Assembly (NCBI RefSeq): GCF_035573695.1
Contig: NZ_CP121694.1
Span: 2,456,501 to 2,520,500, forward strand
DNA length: 64,000 nt
Direction of reading: 5' to 3'
Source: Metallumcola ferriviriculae
Lineage (GTDB): Bacteria > Bacillota > JADQBR01
Shown here: piece by piece, positions 43,548-52,321 of the stretch
How positions within the stretch are numbered: position 1 is the stretch's first letter
Layout: each line of letters opens with the position of its first letter
Translations under genes and position numbers: made by a program
The notes under the pieces: generated by a model
The model's database searches: none
Seen by the model: only the letters and a program-made list of their open reading frames with translations
Told to the model about the DNA's origin: nothing

Positions 43548-43579
43548 AAAGGTGATGGTATTTGATACCATCACCTTTG
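43548..43579. terminator. Convergent-gene terminator
   Basis: Perfect stem AAAGGTGATGGTAT/ATACCATCACCTTT between the synthetase and the LysM gene, serving either strand. Confidence 0.65.
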
Positions 43580-43584
43580 ACTTA

Positions 43585-44160
43585 TTATGCGGGCACGAAA
43601 ATTATCTGCCCTGGGAATATCACATTTGGGTTGGTGATCTGCGGATTTGCGTTTAATATTGCCTGAACGGTCGTATTGAACCGCTGCGCAATCAAAAACA
43701 GCGTATCTCCGCGCTGCACCACATACCGTATAAATCCGGGAGGCGGTGTAGGCGTCGGTGTTGGTGTTGGTGTTGGTGTGGGTGTAGGTGTAGGTGTTGG
43801 AGTTGGAGTTGGTGTGGGCGTTGGACCGACAGGTATTACGATTATCTGCCCTGGGAAAATCAGATTAGGGTTGGTGATCTGAGGGTTTACTGCAAGTATT
43901 GCCTGCACCGTGGTATTAAATTGTCTGGCAATAATCGTCAATGTATCGCTCCGCTGCACCACATATGTCACCTGACCCGGCGGTGGCGGCGGTGGTGCTG
44001 TTGGCCCCGGCGGGCTGACCGGAATCGTGATTACCTGCCCCACAAAAATGAGGTTAGCGTTAGTAATGCGCGGGTTTGCCGCAAGTATTGCCGCAACCGT
44101 GGTTCCAAACCTTTGGGCAATAAGGAAAAGAGTATCGCCACGTTGAATAACGTACTGCAC
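43585..44160 (-). CDS. Triple-LysM protein with (Pro-Thr)n linker
   Basis: This 191-residue protein has three LysM modules, each of the form YVVQRGDTLFLIAQRFNTTV...ILNANPQITNPN...IFPGQIIFVP, at about residues 2-48, 65-111 and 145-190. A linker of about twelve Pro-Thr pairs separates the last two. There is no signal peptide, as in spore-coat or intracellular LysM proteins of sporeformers. LysM binds peptidoglycan or chitin-type glycans. The start is a GTG at 44160 behind GAAAGGAGG. It is cotranscribed with the small single-LysM gene just upstream. The repetitive linker DNA is prone to length change. Confidence 0.9.
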   Translation of the reverse strand: MQYVIQRGDTLFLIAQRFGTTVAAILAANPRITNANLIFVGQVITIPVSPPGPTAPPPPPPGQVTYVVQRSDTLTIIARQFNTTVQAILAVNPQITNPNLIFPGQIIVIPVGPTPTPTPTPTPTPTPTPTPTPTPTPTPPPGFIRYVVQRGDTLFLIAQRFNTTVQAILNANPQITNPNVIFPGQIIFVPA

Positions 44161-44190
44161 AGTTACTACCTCCTTTCATCAATCTTCAAG

Positions 44191-44349
44191 TTAACTTCCT
44201 GACGCAGGAATGCGTAAGACTAAACCCGGAATTAAATAGTGTTCTTGGCCTTTTAAATTACTGGCTCGGAGAATGGCATCCTTACTTACCCCAAAATCGG
44301 ATGCAATTTTATCCAAGGTATCCCTTTTTTGAAAAATGTATTCAACCAC
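44191..44349 (-). CDS. Small single-LysM protein (52 residues)
   Basis: A short frame from the GTG at 44349 (ribosome site AAAGGGGG) to TAA at 44191 encodes a single LysM: VEYIFQKRDTLDKIASDFG, then VSKDAILRASNLKGQEHYL and IPGLVLRIPASGS. It is 30 nt upstream of the triple-LysM gene on the same strand, so the two form an operon. It looks like a complete minimal LysM protein rather than a fragment because the ribosome site, start and stop are well placed. Confidence 0.8.
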   Translation of the reverse strand: MVEYIFQKRDTLDKIASDFGVSKDAILRASNLKGQEHYLIPGLVLRIPASGS

Positions 44350-44554
44350 TTTCCCGTCCCCCTTTAACAACTACTTTCCTATATTCTATGCTCCGTGCAG
44401 AAAAGGGTGTCCATAATCAGGAGGAAAGGTCTTCTATCCCAGCGTAAAGAGTGTTCCATTTTCCACATCTGAAGGAAAATCTGACGGGTGGCGAACGGCG
44501 GGTTTGACTGGTGGAAGGTTCTGGTACTGGGTCACGGGAAAGTTCGTTAAAAAG

Positions 44555-44601
44555 CAATAACTTGACAAAATGGTGTCAGGCACCTTTTTGTCAAGTTATT
44601 G
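44555..44601. repeat. 47-bp palindromic intergenic repeat, subfamily 1
   Basis: Full copy with core GGTGTCAGGCACC, immediately downstream of the aminotransferase terminator. Confidence 0.92.
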
Positions 44602-44604
44602 CAT

Positions 44605-44639
44605 CAAAAAAAGACGGTACTTATGATGAAGTACCGTCC
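44605..44639 (-). terminator. Terminator of the aminotransferase gene
   Basis: Stem GACGGTACTT/AAGTACCGTC with seven Ts after it on the minus strand. Confidence 0.85.
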
Positions 44640-44670
44640 ATTCGTTTATGCTACTGATTCGTTTATGCTA

Positions 44671-45915
44671 CTAATCTGTGAGGCTTTCTTTTATTTTTGC
44701 GGCCAGGCCGGGCATTTGTGCGGTGGGTATAGAGCATACCGCTAGGCGTATGCCTTTATTAAGCGGTACGGCGAAGATTTTCTCTTGCTGGAGGCGCTCT
44801 ACCACCGCTTCAGGGTTATCGCAGGGGATGGCGATGAAAAAGCCTGCATAATAAGGGCAAATTTCCAGTCCCGACTCCCGGGCCTCTGTTAAAAATAACT
44901 GACCCCTTTGCTCCACTAATTTACGAAACCCTTCTCTTTCGCTGTATACATCAGCTAACATACTTTCATTGTTATAAAGCTCTACCAACAGTTCCTGGGG
45001 CAAATGGTTGACGTTAGACCAGTTAGCCCGGGAAGAATAAGCTGATACATCTACAAACTCATCAACAACCTCTTTACTCGAACTGAGGCCAATCAGGGCA
45101 CCACAACGCATGCCGTAGGCCAAGAATGATTTAGACATGCTTGATGCTACTGTCACCAGGATATTTTCGGGCAGACCGCCAAAGAGGGTAAAGAATTTCC
45201 TCACTTCTTCAAATTCCCCAGCATAATCTATGTAAGCTATATCCAGCAGTGTGATAATATTTTTACTCTTATCCTCAGCCGCCTCCCGCAGAATAGTGAG
45301 GATACCTTCCCATTCAGCCGTAGAAATAGTGAAGCCGGTGGGGTTGTGGGCAGGTGTATTAAATATAATCACCAGGTTATCCTGCTGCTTGAGGTTTGCG
45401 GTCACTTTTTTCTTAAATTCTACCAGGTTAAACTTGAAATCCTCGGTAAAAATGCTGTACATGTCTATTTTACGGCCAAATTCTTTGGCTATTACTTTAT
45501 ATGGTCCCCAATGCCAATCAGGTATCAGGACATTGCTATTGTCATCAGCATAATTGTAAATAACCTGGCGTATTGCTCCGGTACCTCCCGGCGTAGCAAT
45601 AGCCGCTAGATGACCCTCGGGCCTTGAGCTGCCAAAGGTAAAATTTAGCGCCGCCTCTTCAAAACCAGCTATACCCTTAATGGGTGCATAACTCATTATC
45701 CTTTCCGGAGCAAAGCTTCTCACCAATTCCGTTACTTTGTCCAGAGTGGCCAGATGGCCATCATCATCCTGGATGCTGCCGATGGTGGCGTTGACCACCT
45801 TTTCCTCCCCATACTCGGCCGCTGCCTCTTTAGCTTTCGCCAAGATAGAAAAAACAGGGTCCACCAGTTTCTTACCGCGGGATTGTCTGGATGCCATTGA
45901 AGTCTTGTCTTGCAT
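44671..45915 (-). CDS. Class I/II PLP aminotransferase (aspartate/aromatic type)
   Basis: This 414-residue fold-type I aminotransferase has FNTPAHNPTGFTIS (the NPTG motif), LLDIAYIDYAGEF (the Asp and Tyr that contact PLP) and the lysine motif VTVASSMSKSFLAYGMRCGALIG. It transfers an amino group between an amino acid, probably aspartate or an aromatic one, and a 2-oxo acid. AGAGGAGG precedes the ATG at 45915. A small ORF once ended 13 nt upstream; an insertion element now separates the gene from its former upstream region, so its present promoter is uncertain. Confidence 0.9.
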   Translation of the reverse strand: MQDKTSMASRQSRGKKLVDPVFSILAKAKEAAAEYGEEKVVNATIGSIQDDDGHLATLDKVTELVRSFAPERIMSYAPIKGIAGFEEAALNFTFGSSRPEGHLAAIATPGGTGAIRQVIYNYADDNSNVLIPDWHWGPYKVIAKEFGRKIDMYSIFTEDFKFNLVEFKKKVTANLKQQDNLVIIFNTPAHNPTGFTISTAEWEGILTILREAAEDKSKNIITLLDIAYIDYAGEFEEVRKFFTLFGGLPENILVTVASSMSKSFLAYGMRCGALIGLSSSKEVVDEFVDVSAYSSRANWSNVNHLPQELLVELYNNESMLADVYSEREGFRKLVEQRGQLFLTEARESGLEICPYYAGFFIAIPCDNPEAVVERLQQEKIFAVPLNKGIRLAVCSIPTAQMPGLAAKIKESLTD

Positions 45916-45933
45916 AATAAACCTCCTCTTACC

Positions 45934-45947
45934 ACTTTTCTATAATA
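45934..45947. repeat. Left target-site duplication of the IS element
   Basis: ACTTTTCTATAATA, repeated exactly at 47661-47674 on the other side of the element. Confidence 0.75.
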
Positions 45948-47660
45948 GGCGTTTGCAAAACGCCGCAACCCTTGCAAATTCTATCTTTTTTCTTGCTTAG
46001 TTATATAGAACTCCTCACTTGTCTTGTGTAAAATATAGTTAACAGGCAATATCTACATTCAACAAGAAAGGAGATCTATTCTGTGAAATTTAAACAATTA
46101 TCCCTATCTGATATTTATGACGGTTGTCTTGATTTCGTTGATAAGGATAAACCTCGGTTTCTAGCGCTTCTTGAAGAGCATATTCAACTTTCAGAGTATA
46201 TTTCGCTGAGTTTCTATCAGGCTTTTTACAAGCACTTTGGTCGCAAACGAAAATTTAAGCTTGAGTCTTTTCTTTATGCACTCATCATTCAGAGAATCTT
46301 TTCTATTCCTACAGATGCGCTTCTGATTATTTTTTTGAATTTTTCCAAGGAAATCCGTGAATTCTGTGGTTTTTCTAAAGTACCTGATGCATCAAAATTT
46401 ACACGATTTAAGCAAGATTTTTCTAAACATCTTCAAACACTTTTTGATAACCTTGTTGATCAAACTGAACCTATTTGTGAGCAAATTAACTCAGAACTTG
46501 CTTCATATCTCGTCTTTGATACCTCTGGCGTTGAAGCTTACGTTACTGAGAATAATCCTAAGTTTATCAATCGCTTAATCAAGCAGCTTAAGTCTCAATA
46601 CAAAGGCAACTCTTCTGTTGACCCATACAAAATGGCATACGGCATTATGCCTTCCTGCGCATCATCAAATCCAAATGTCAAACAGCTTTACATCAATGGC
46701 CATTTTTGCTATGTCTATAAATTTGGTATGCTCACAAATGGCCTTGGTATAGTCAGAAATATTTCCTTTTTTGATGAAGACTTTATAAATGCACACCCTG
46801 AAATCCCAATAGAGAAAAAGTCTGATTCCCCTGATGAAGATAAATCCTTATCCGATTCTAAAGCACTTAAACCTGTTCTGCGCGACTTTTTTAAAACACA
46901 TACTCATTTTAAACCCAGCACGTTTATTGGCGATGCTGCTTTTGATACAAACGATTCCTATAACTTTTTATTGAAGGATTGTCACTTTTTAAAAACAGTC
47001 ATTCCTCTGAACGAACGAGGTTCTAAGAACCTCCCTGAACCCGGGTTCAACGAATCTGGACAACCTCTGTGTCCGTTAGATTCTTCTTTACCCATGAAAT
47101 ATGAAGGTAAAGCGCCCTTAAGGAGTGGCGTTGTTAGAGATAAATGGGTTTGCCCAAAAATGAAGTGGAAAGGTTCTAAACGCATTACTTTATGTGAACA
47201 TCCTTGCTCCGACTCTCCTTCTGGTAGAATGTTTTATACCTATCCTGAAAAAGACTTAAGACTTTATCCTGGCATTATTAGAGACACCCCTGAATGGATT
47301 GATATCTACAAAAATCGTTGCGTTATTGAGCAAACCATTCAACACTTTAAATCCAATTTTGGCGTCGCCAACAGAAAAACTACAAATGCTTTAACCATTA
47401 AGGCTGACTTACTCCTTGCAGGAATTACTCAACTGCTTACCGTTATTCTTGCAGACAAACTCCATAAACACGAACTCATCAGAAGCCTTAAACCTCTTTT
47501 GGCTTAGCAAATCCTTTATACTTGCTCTTTCAACCCGCAAAATACTTGCGGTTATTTGTGCCGAATTTTTTCTGTCCAACCTCTGCTTAAAATTTTCTGT
47601 CCTCTTTATTAAACTTTCTGATTAGCTGCCTACGTTAAATTTTGAATTTCGCAATTACCT
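45948..47660 (+). mobile_element. IS1182-like insertion sequence, about 1.7 kb
   Basis: The element has one transposase gene, imperfect terminal inverted repeats (AGGCGTTTGCAAAA on the left against AGGTAATTGCGAAA on the right, 10 of 14 matching) and a 13-14 bp direct duplication outside. The left end carries a GGCGTTT-GCA-AAACGCC hairpin, as insertion sequences often do to block read-in transcription. Its base composition is clearly more AT-rich than the flanks, a sign of foreign origin. Confidence 0.8.
46083..47507 (+). CDS. DDE transposase (IS1182/IS4-superfamily)
   Basis: This 474-residue transposase has an N-terminal DUF772-type region (LSEYISLSFYQAFYKHFGRK...LESFLYALIIQRIFSIPTD) and a DDE catalytic domain: YLVFDTSGVEAYV (first Asp), FIGDAAFDTNDSYN (second Asp) and NRCVIEQTIQHFKSNFG (Glu). 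The start is GTG at 46083 behind AAAGGAG. The frame is intact, so the copy may be active. The family is assigned from overall layout and the long variable duplication; a fine subgroup cannot be given. Confidence 0.88.
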   Translation: MKFKQLSLSDIYDGCLDFVDKDKPRFLALLEEHIQLSEYISLSFYQAFYKHFGRKRKFKLESFLYALIIQRIFSIPTDALLIIFLNFSKEIREFCGFSKVPDASKFTRFKQDFSKHLQTLFDNLVDQTEPICEQINSELASYLVFDTSGVEAYVTENNPKFINRLIKQLKSQYKGNSSVDPYKMAYGIMPSCASSNPNVKQLYINGHFCYVYKFGMLTNGLGIVRNISFFDEDFINAHPEIPIEKKSDSPDEDKSLSDSKALKPVLRDFFKTHTHFKPSTFIGDAAFDTNDSYNFLLKDCHFLKTVIPLNERGSKNLPEPGFNESGQPLCPLDSSLPMKYEGKAPLRSGVVRDKWVCPKMKWKGSKRITLCEHPCSDSPSGRMFYTYPEKDLRLYPGIIRDTPEWIDIYKNRCVIEQTIQHFKSNFGVANRKTTNALTIKADLLLAGITQLLTVILADKLHKHELIRSLKPLLA

Positions 47661-47763
47661 ACTTTTCTATAATATTACCCATATCCAGCCATTTATCGTA
47701 TATTTCGTCGGTAATTATACCACAACCTTTTGCGAAACTCATTCCGTCGTTGCAAGTATACAT
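47659..47763 (-). pseudogene. Small ORF truncated at its last codon by the IS element
   Basis: The frame starts MYTCNDGMSFAKGCG at the ATG at 47763 and continues IITDEIYDKWLDMGNIIEK, then stops at a TAG created by the IS end. Joining across the element at the target duplication restores NIIEKW and then TAA at 45929-45931. The original ORF was therefore 35 codons and ended 13 nt before the aminotransferase ATG, an operon-like spacing. I do not recognise the product. With only one residue lost it might still function, but it is now cut off from the aminotransferase. Confidence 0.55.
47661..47674. repeat. Right target-site duplication of the IS element
   Basis: Exact copy of the 45934-45947 sequence. 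Confidence 0.75.
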
Positions 47764-47774
47764 AATTCATTTAC

Positions 47775-47866
47775 CCTTTTTTTCTCCGAGTTTCCCCGGG
47801 CAGTGCCTGTTCCAAAAATTCCTTCGTTGCTGGAGCAAGAGGTTCAAGACGCAAATGCTTTCAACC
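47775..47866 (-). pseudogene. Possible 3' remnant of an upstream gene
   Basis: On the minus strand KHLRLEPLAPATKEFLEQAL...RRKKG reads to a TAA just before the 35-codon ORF. It is preceded in frame by a TGA and a tandem-repeat region without an initiation site. The amphipathic, helical look suggests a decayed gene end. The family is unknown. Confidence 0.3.
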
Positions 47867-47876
47867 AAGGGCATCA

Positions 47877-48033
47877 ATCTCGACTAAGACAATAAGCGGG
47901 CAAGTCTTTTTTGGTTCTGAAGCCAGCGTTCTCTTGGAGGCACAAGTGCGACTAAGCCACAAAACAGCCAAGTCTTCTATGCACTCAAGAGCACAAGTGC
48001 GACTAAGCCACAAAACAGGCAAGTCTTCTATGC
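47877..48033. repeat. Tandem repeat of about 51 bp, two good units and one degenerate
   Basis: CACAAGTGCGACTAAGCCAC followed by AAAACAGCCAAGTCTTCTAT occurs at 47941-47981 and again, with one change, at 47992-48032. A weaker version (CGACTAAGACAATAAGCGGG...AAGTCTT) starts at 47877. Confidence 0.8.
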
Positions 48034-48117
48034 CTACCGGTGGACTTTTTAAACATCCTTACCTTAACAGAAAACAGTTAACACCGAGGTGTAGTTACAA
48101 TAACCTACACTAACTTA

Positions 48118-48149
48118 CAATAACTTGACAAAAAGGTGCCTGACACCAT
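48118..48149. repeat. Truncated copy of the 47-bp intergenic repeat
   Basis: Left arm and core GGTGCCTGACACC only; the right arm is replaced by TATAAAACAAG. Confidence 0.85.
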
Positions 48150-48233
48150 ATAAAACAAGCCGGTTCCTAAGAAATAATCCTTAGAAATCCGGCTTTTAGC
48201 TGCTGCCAACCATTCAAAGAGATAAATTGTTTC

Positions 48234-49451
48234 CTACACGTGTGTTTCTAAGCTCTGTTTGACCGCCTTTAAAAATTCTTCGGTATTAACAATATTTTTA
48301 TCCGCCAGCTCGGATAACTGGGCCAAATCCTTGGTCATAGTCCCCTGCTCAATAGTCTTAATGGAGGCTTGTTCCAGTTTATCGGCAAATTCAATCAGTT
48401 CGTCAATGCCATCTATTTCGCCCCGCTTTTTTAATGCCCCGGTCCAGGCAAAAAGCGTAGCCATGGAATTTGTCGAGGTCTCTTCGCCCTTAAGGTGCCT
48501 GTAATAGTGCCGGGTTACCGTCCCATGGGCTGCCTCAAACTCATAATAGCCCTCAGGGGAAGCCAAGACCGATGTCATCATTGCCAAACTGCCAAATGCA
48601 GTGGCCACCATGTCAGACATAACATCACCGTCATAATTCTTACATGCCCAAACCATGCCGCCTTCGGAGCGTATCACCCGGGCCACGGCATCATCGATAA
48701 GTGTGTAGAAGTACTCTATCTCTGCTTCTTGGAACTTTTGCTCGTATTCCGCCTCATATATTTCCTGGAAGATATCTTTAAAGGCGTGGTCATACTGTTT
48801 GGATATGGTATCTTTAGTGGAAAACCACAAGTCTTGTTTTTCATCCAGGGCATAGTTGAAGCAGGCGCGGGCAAAGCTTTCTATCGAACGATCAAGATTA
48901 TGCATCCCAAGCATTACACCTTTGCCTTGGAAATCTAAAATGGTCTGCCGATTTTCTTCCCCGTCCGCTGAAGTAAAAACCATTTCAGCCTTGCCGGGGC
49001 CCTCCACACGGTATTCCACATCCTTATAAACATCTCCATAAGCATGCCGGGCTATGGTAATTGGTTTCTTCCAGGTGCGTACAAAGGGATTAATGCCCTC
49101 AACTATAATAGGCGAGCGAAAAACCGTACCGTCCAAGATGGCCCTGATAGTGCCATTAGGGCTTTTCCACATTTCTTTTAAATCATACTCCTCCATCCGT
49201 TGACCGTTTGGAGTGATGGTGGCACACTTGACTGCCACCCCATATTTTTTAGTAGCTTCGGCAGCATCTACCGTGATTTGGTCGTCGGTTTCGTCCCGAT
49301 TTTTTAGACCCAGGTCATAGTACTCCGTCTTAAGGTCAATGTATGGTTCAAGCAGCATCTCTTTAATCATCTTCCAAATTACCCTGGTCATCTCGTCCCC
49401 ATCCATTTCTACCACAGGGACATTCATTTGAATTTTCGCCAACGCAAACAT
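48234..49451 (-). CDS. icd: NADP-dependent isocitrate dehydrogenase (homodimeric, eukaryote-like subfamily)
   Basis: This 405-residue enzyme oxidises isocitrate to 2-oxoglutarate and CO2. Substrate and metal motifs are [42 protein letters not shown] and [20 protein letters not shown]. The short C-terminus and lack of the E. coli phosphorylation segment place it in the type II subfamily. The start may be the ATG at 49451 or a TTG at 49442 (the usual family start MAKIQMNVP), both behind AAGGGAG. It stands alone and links the window's carbon metabolism to 2-oxoglutarate and glutamate. Confidence 0.94.
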   Translation of the reverse strand: MFALAKIQMNVPVVEMDGDEMTRVIWKMIKEMLLEPYIDLKTEYYDLGLKNRDETDDQITVDAAEATKKYGVAVKCATITPNGQRMEEYDLKEMWKSPNGTIRAILDGTVFRSPIIVEGINPFVRTWKKPITIARHAYGDVYKDVEYRVEGPGKAEMVFTSADGEENRQTILDFQGKGVMLGMHNLDRSIESFARACFNYALDEKQDLWFSTKDTISKQYDHAFKDIFQEIYEAEYEQKFQEAEIEYFYTLIDDAVARVIRSEGGMVWACKNYDGDVMSDMVATAFGSLAMMTSVLASPEGYYEFEAAHGTVTRHYYRHLKGEETSTNSMATLFAWTGALKKRGEIDGIDELIEFADKLEQASIKTIEQGTMTKDLAQLSELADKNIVNTEEFLKAVKQSLETHV

Positions 49452-49599
49452 TCTCCCTTCTGCTTATTAACATTTTGTCCTAGTTAGCCCTAGCATTTTG
49501 TTTCTTCATCCAGCTCAAACATTCCTCCTACAGCGAGGATGCTTCTCTGCGAGGTTAAACTTCAGCATCCCACCTTGAAGTTTACCGTTAACTCCTATG

Positions 49600-50853
49600 T
49601 TATTTCATCCTGTTTAAATTTATCCTGGACCTCATGACACCTTTTTCCCGATACATCCTGTCCTCAGCTATTTTAAGCACTTCATGGATATCCTGATTAC
49701 TACTCTCTTTCACTGCAGATCCTAACGCAATTGATAGCGGCACCGGCTTATTCCCTGCCTCTTTGCAGGCCTGCCTTATCCTGCTGCAGATTACGTCAGC
49801 ACCCTTTTGCGGTGTCTGGGGCAGGAGTATCACAAACTCATCACCGCCCCAACGAGCAATAATGTCTTCCTTGCGGCAGGATTTCTGTAATGCCTTAACG
49901 ATTTGAACCAGTAACTTATCCCCTTCATAATGACCGTACGTGTCATTCACCAGTTTAAGGTCGTTGGCATCTCCCATGATGATGCTGATGGGAAGCTGTC
50001 TTTCCGTATCGAGCCTGGCCAGTTCTTCTTCAAAATAGGTACGGTTATAAAGTCCTGTCAGCTGATCATGAAAGCTTAAGAAGGTCAGCTTTTCCTCCAA
50101 AGCCTTTTGTTTGGTAATATCCACATACATTGCATAACCGCCGGACAAGTCTCCGTCAATGATGATAGGTATGCCCCTAATCAAGCATTCCACCGGATTT
50201 CCTGATTTATCATAGCGGGTACCTTCCGTTTCCACACTATTTCCTGCTAAAATCCTTTCGGTTGCCTGCCTGTCTGCAGTATTTGGTTTTCCTCTATCCA
50301 ATACCTCGTCAATATGCTGGCCCTTTATTTCTTCGATTTTGTATTTAAAAATCTTCTCCGCCTGTTTATTCATATCTACCACAGAAAAAGTTTTCCCGAA
50401 AAGAAATATCGGTTCAGTGGCATTTTCAAATAAAGCTTTCAGCCATTTATTATGCTCCTGAAGCGTCTCTTTTACCCTTTTAAGCTCGAGATGAGTCTCT
50501 ATCCTGGCCATAACTTCCTGCTCCTGAAAGGGTTTGGTAATATAGTCCACCCCGCCACACTCAAAGGCCATTACCTTATTTTCAACCTTCTGCAGCGCAC
50601 TGATAAAGATAACGGGGATCTCCTTGGTACTATCCTTCTTTTTCAACCTTCCGCATACTTCAAAACCATCCATCCCCGGCATCATTATGTCCAACAGTAT
50701 TAAATCGGGGCGCCGCTTTTCCGCCAGCGCCAGCGCCTCTTCACCACTGTGTACCGCTACAACCTGGTAGTTATGCTTTTTTAACATATCACCTAAAACC
50801 ATGATATTAAGTTTCGTATCATCAATTATTAAGATCAACGGGGCTTTTCTCAT
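49600..50853 (-). CDS. REC-PAS-GGDEF response regulator (diguanylate cyclase)
   Basis: This 417-residue protein has a receiver domain (phosphoacceptor Asp in LILLDIMMPGMDGFEV; Lys in FQEQEV/YITKPF), a PAS domain (ALFENATEPIFLFGKTFSVVD) and a GGDEF domain with the intact active-site string RWGGDEFVILLP. It makes cyclic di-GMP, presumably when phosphorylated by an unlinked kinase. GGGGGAGG precedes the ATG. It is the synthesis counterpart of the HD-GYP protein at 2-3.6 kb. Confidence 0.92.
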   Translation of the reverse strand: MRKAPLILIIDDTKLNIMVLGDMLKKHNYQVVAVHSGEEALALAEKRRPDLILLDIMMPGMDGFEVCGRLKKKDSTKEIPVIFISALQKVENKVMAFECGGVDYITKPFQEQEVMARIETHLELKRVKETLQEHNKWLKALFENATEPIFLFGKTFSVVDMNKQAEKIFKYKIEEIKGQHIDEVLDRGKPNTADRQATERILAGNSVETEGTRYDKSGNPVECLIRGIPIIIDGDLSGGYAMYVDITKQKALEEKLTFLSFHDQLTGLYNRTYFEEELARLDTERQLPISIIMGDANDLKLVNDTYGHYEGDKLLVQIVKALQKSCRKEDIIARWGGDEFVILLPQTPQKGADVICSRIRQACKEAGNKPVPLSIALGSAVKESSNQDIHEVLKIAEDRMYREKGVMRSRINLNRMK

Positions 50854-50993
50854 CTTCCATCCTCCCCCTCCTGCCAGAAAAACTTTACCAGGCGACTTAA
50901 TTAATAATTAGCTAAATCTTTGCTGTTATCCTTTTTTTTAACTCTTCTTCCTTTAAAAACCACCTTAAAATTTCTTTTAGCAATGATTTTACA

Positions 50994-51040
50994 AAATAAC
51001 TTGACAAAATGGTGTCAGGCACCTTTTTGTCAAGTTATTT
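50994..51040. repeat. 47-bp palindromic intergenic repeat, subfamily 1
   Basis: Full copy with core GGTGTCAGGCACC between the GGDEF and EamA genes. Confidence 0.92.
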
Positions 51041-51124
51041 TAATGCCATCACTCTTTTTGGTTATCTAAGATTCACTTCTTCCGGCTGAGACCCTCGTAT
51101 GTTTTCAGGAGGTACTTCTGCTTT

Positions 51125-52066
51125 TCAACTCTCAGTTATTTTCTTAACAGAAACGCTTTTTAGTGGTTCCGGAGCTGCTTTCTTAGAGCGCGACGAATAA
51201 TATACTCCCGCTAAAATCAAGGCCCCGCCTACTAGTTGAAAAGGGTATACTTTCTCTCCCAGAAATATAACTGCCATAATGATTCCGAAAAAAGGTATCA
51301 AATTATAATAATTAGCGGCACGAGCGCCGCCAAGCTTGTCAATTCCGTAGAACCAAAAATATAAGGCCACGAAAGATGAAAAAATGCCTAAATACAAGAC
51401 CGTAATGATTGTCTCCCAACCAAGGTCGATGCTGGAAGTGAAGTGAAGCTCCACTATAGAAACAGGAATTAAAAAGATTACGCCGGTGAAAAGAGCAAGG
51501 GCGGCCGCCTCCATCGCCGGTATCTTTTGCATCACCAGTTTGGCCAAGTTTGAGTAATATGCCCAGAAAAAAGCCGCTATCAAAATGAAGACATCTCCCG
51601 GATTAAATTGGATATTGACAATATTATTGAGCTTACCGTGGGACTCAATCCAAAGTATACCACTGACGGAAATAATCAGCCCGATTATCTGCCGGTGGGT
51701 GATCTTATCCTTAAGCCAGACCACGCTGAGTAAAGCCACTAAGACCGGATTTAAGGAATTAATCAGCGTAGCATTGATTGCACTGGTGTGTCGGAGCCCC
51801 ATATATAAGAAGCTGTTAAAGAGAAACACCCCGAAAAAACCCAAAAGAACCAGTCTTACCAACAGCTGTCTATCCTTCAGTGCAGAAAAGGATCCCTTTT
51901 TCAACATCCAGGGCAGTAAAACAATTAAAGCAGTTGAAAACCTCCCCAGACTTAAAGTAAAAGGCGGAAGAGATTCAATGATGTTCTTCGAAAACACGAT
52001 AGTACCAGCCCAAAATACGGCGGACAGGGTCAAAAGTAGATGAGGCGAATCGGGCTTAAAGGACAA
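51125..52066 (-). CDS. EamA-family (DMT) transporter
   Basis: This 313-residue protein has ten membrane helices as two EamA repeats, with conserved stretches LFNSFLYMGLRHTSAINATLINSLNPV and LYLGIFSSFVALYFWFYGIDKLG. Such carriers export amino acids or other metabolites. The start is a TTG at 52066, 9 nt after AAAGGGG. The substrate is unknown. Confidence 0.88.
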   Translation of the reverse strand: MSFKPDSPHLLLTLSAVFWAGTIVFSKNIIESLPPFTLSLGRFSTALIVLLPWMLKKGSFSALKDRQLLVRLVLLGFFGVFLFNSFLYMGLRHTSAINATLINSLNPVLVALLSVVWLKDKITHRQIIGLIISVSGILWIESHGKLNNIVNIQFNPGDVFILIAAFFWAYYSNLAKLVMQKIPAMEAAALALFTGVIFLIPVSIVELHFTSSIDLGWETIITVLYLGIFSSFVALYFWFYGIDKLGGARAANYYNLIPFFGIIMAVIFLGEKVYPFQLVGGALILAGVYYSSRSKKAAPEPLKSVSVKKITES

Positions 52067-52251
52067 TTAGTGCAACCCCTTTACAAGAAATGATTATTTG
52101 ACATTTTGACATAGCAGCATCTAATCCGGGGAATATGCCCAATAAAGGTCCCTTACCCTCGAATTTTTTTACTTTTACCTATAATATCATATTTTACGGT
52201 AGCTGCATTAAAATATTATTAAACGTCCAGCTAAAGCGCAATATGTGACAA

Positions 52252-52300
52252 AATAAGTGACACCCCACTCGGTGTCAGGCACCAATAGGGTGTCACTTAT
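52252..52300. repeat. Intergenic repeat, subfamily 2 (AATAAGTGACACC arms)
   Basis: AATAAGTGACACC and GGTGTCACTTAT arms around GGTGTCAGGCACC. It abuts the nitrilase gene. Confidence 0.85.
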
Positions 52301-52321
52301 CAGCAGAAACAATATACTATT

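Noticed and set aside
43676-43882. Plus-strand ORF with a Gly-Val repeat
   Set aside because: It is the complement of the Pro-Thr linker of the LysM protein.
47867-47869. TGA before the KHLRLEP fragment as a second selenocysteine codon
   Set aside because: The upstream frame is a tandem repeat with no start site and no recognisable family, so there is no conserved protein context.
47877-48033. CRISPR array
   Set aside because: Only two to three units, long repeat, no unique spacers and no cas genes.
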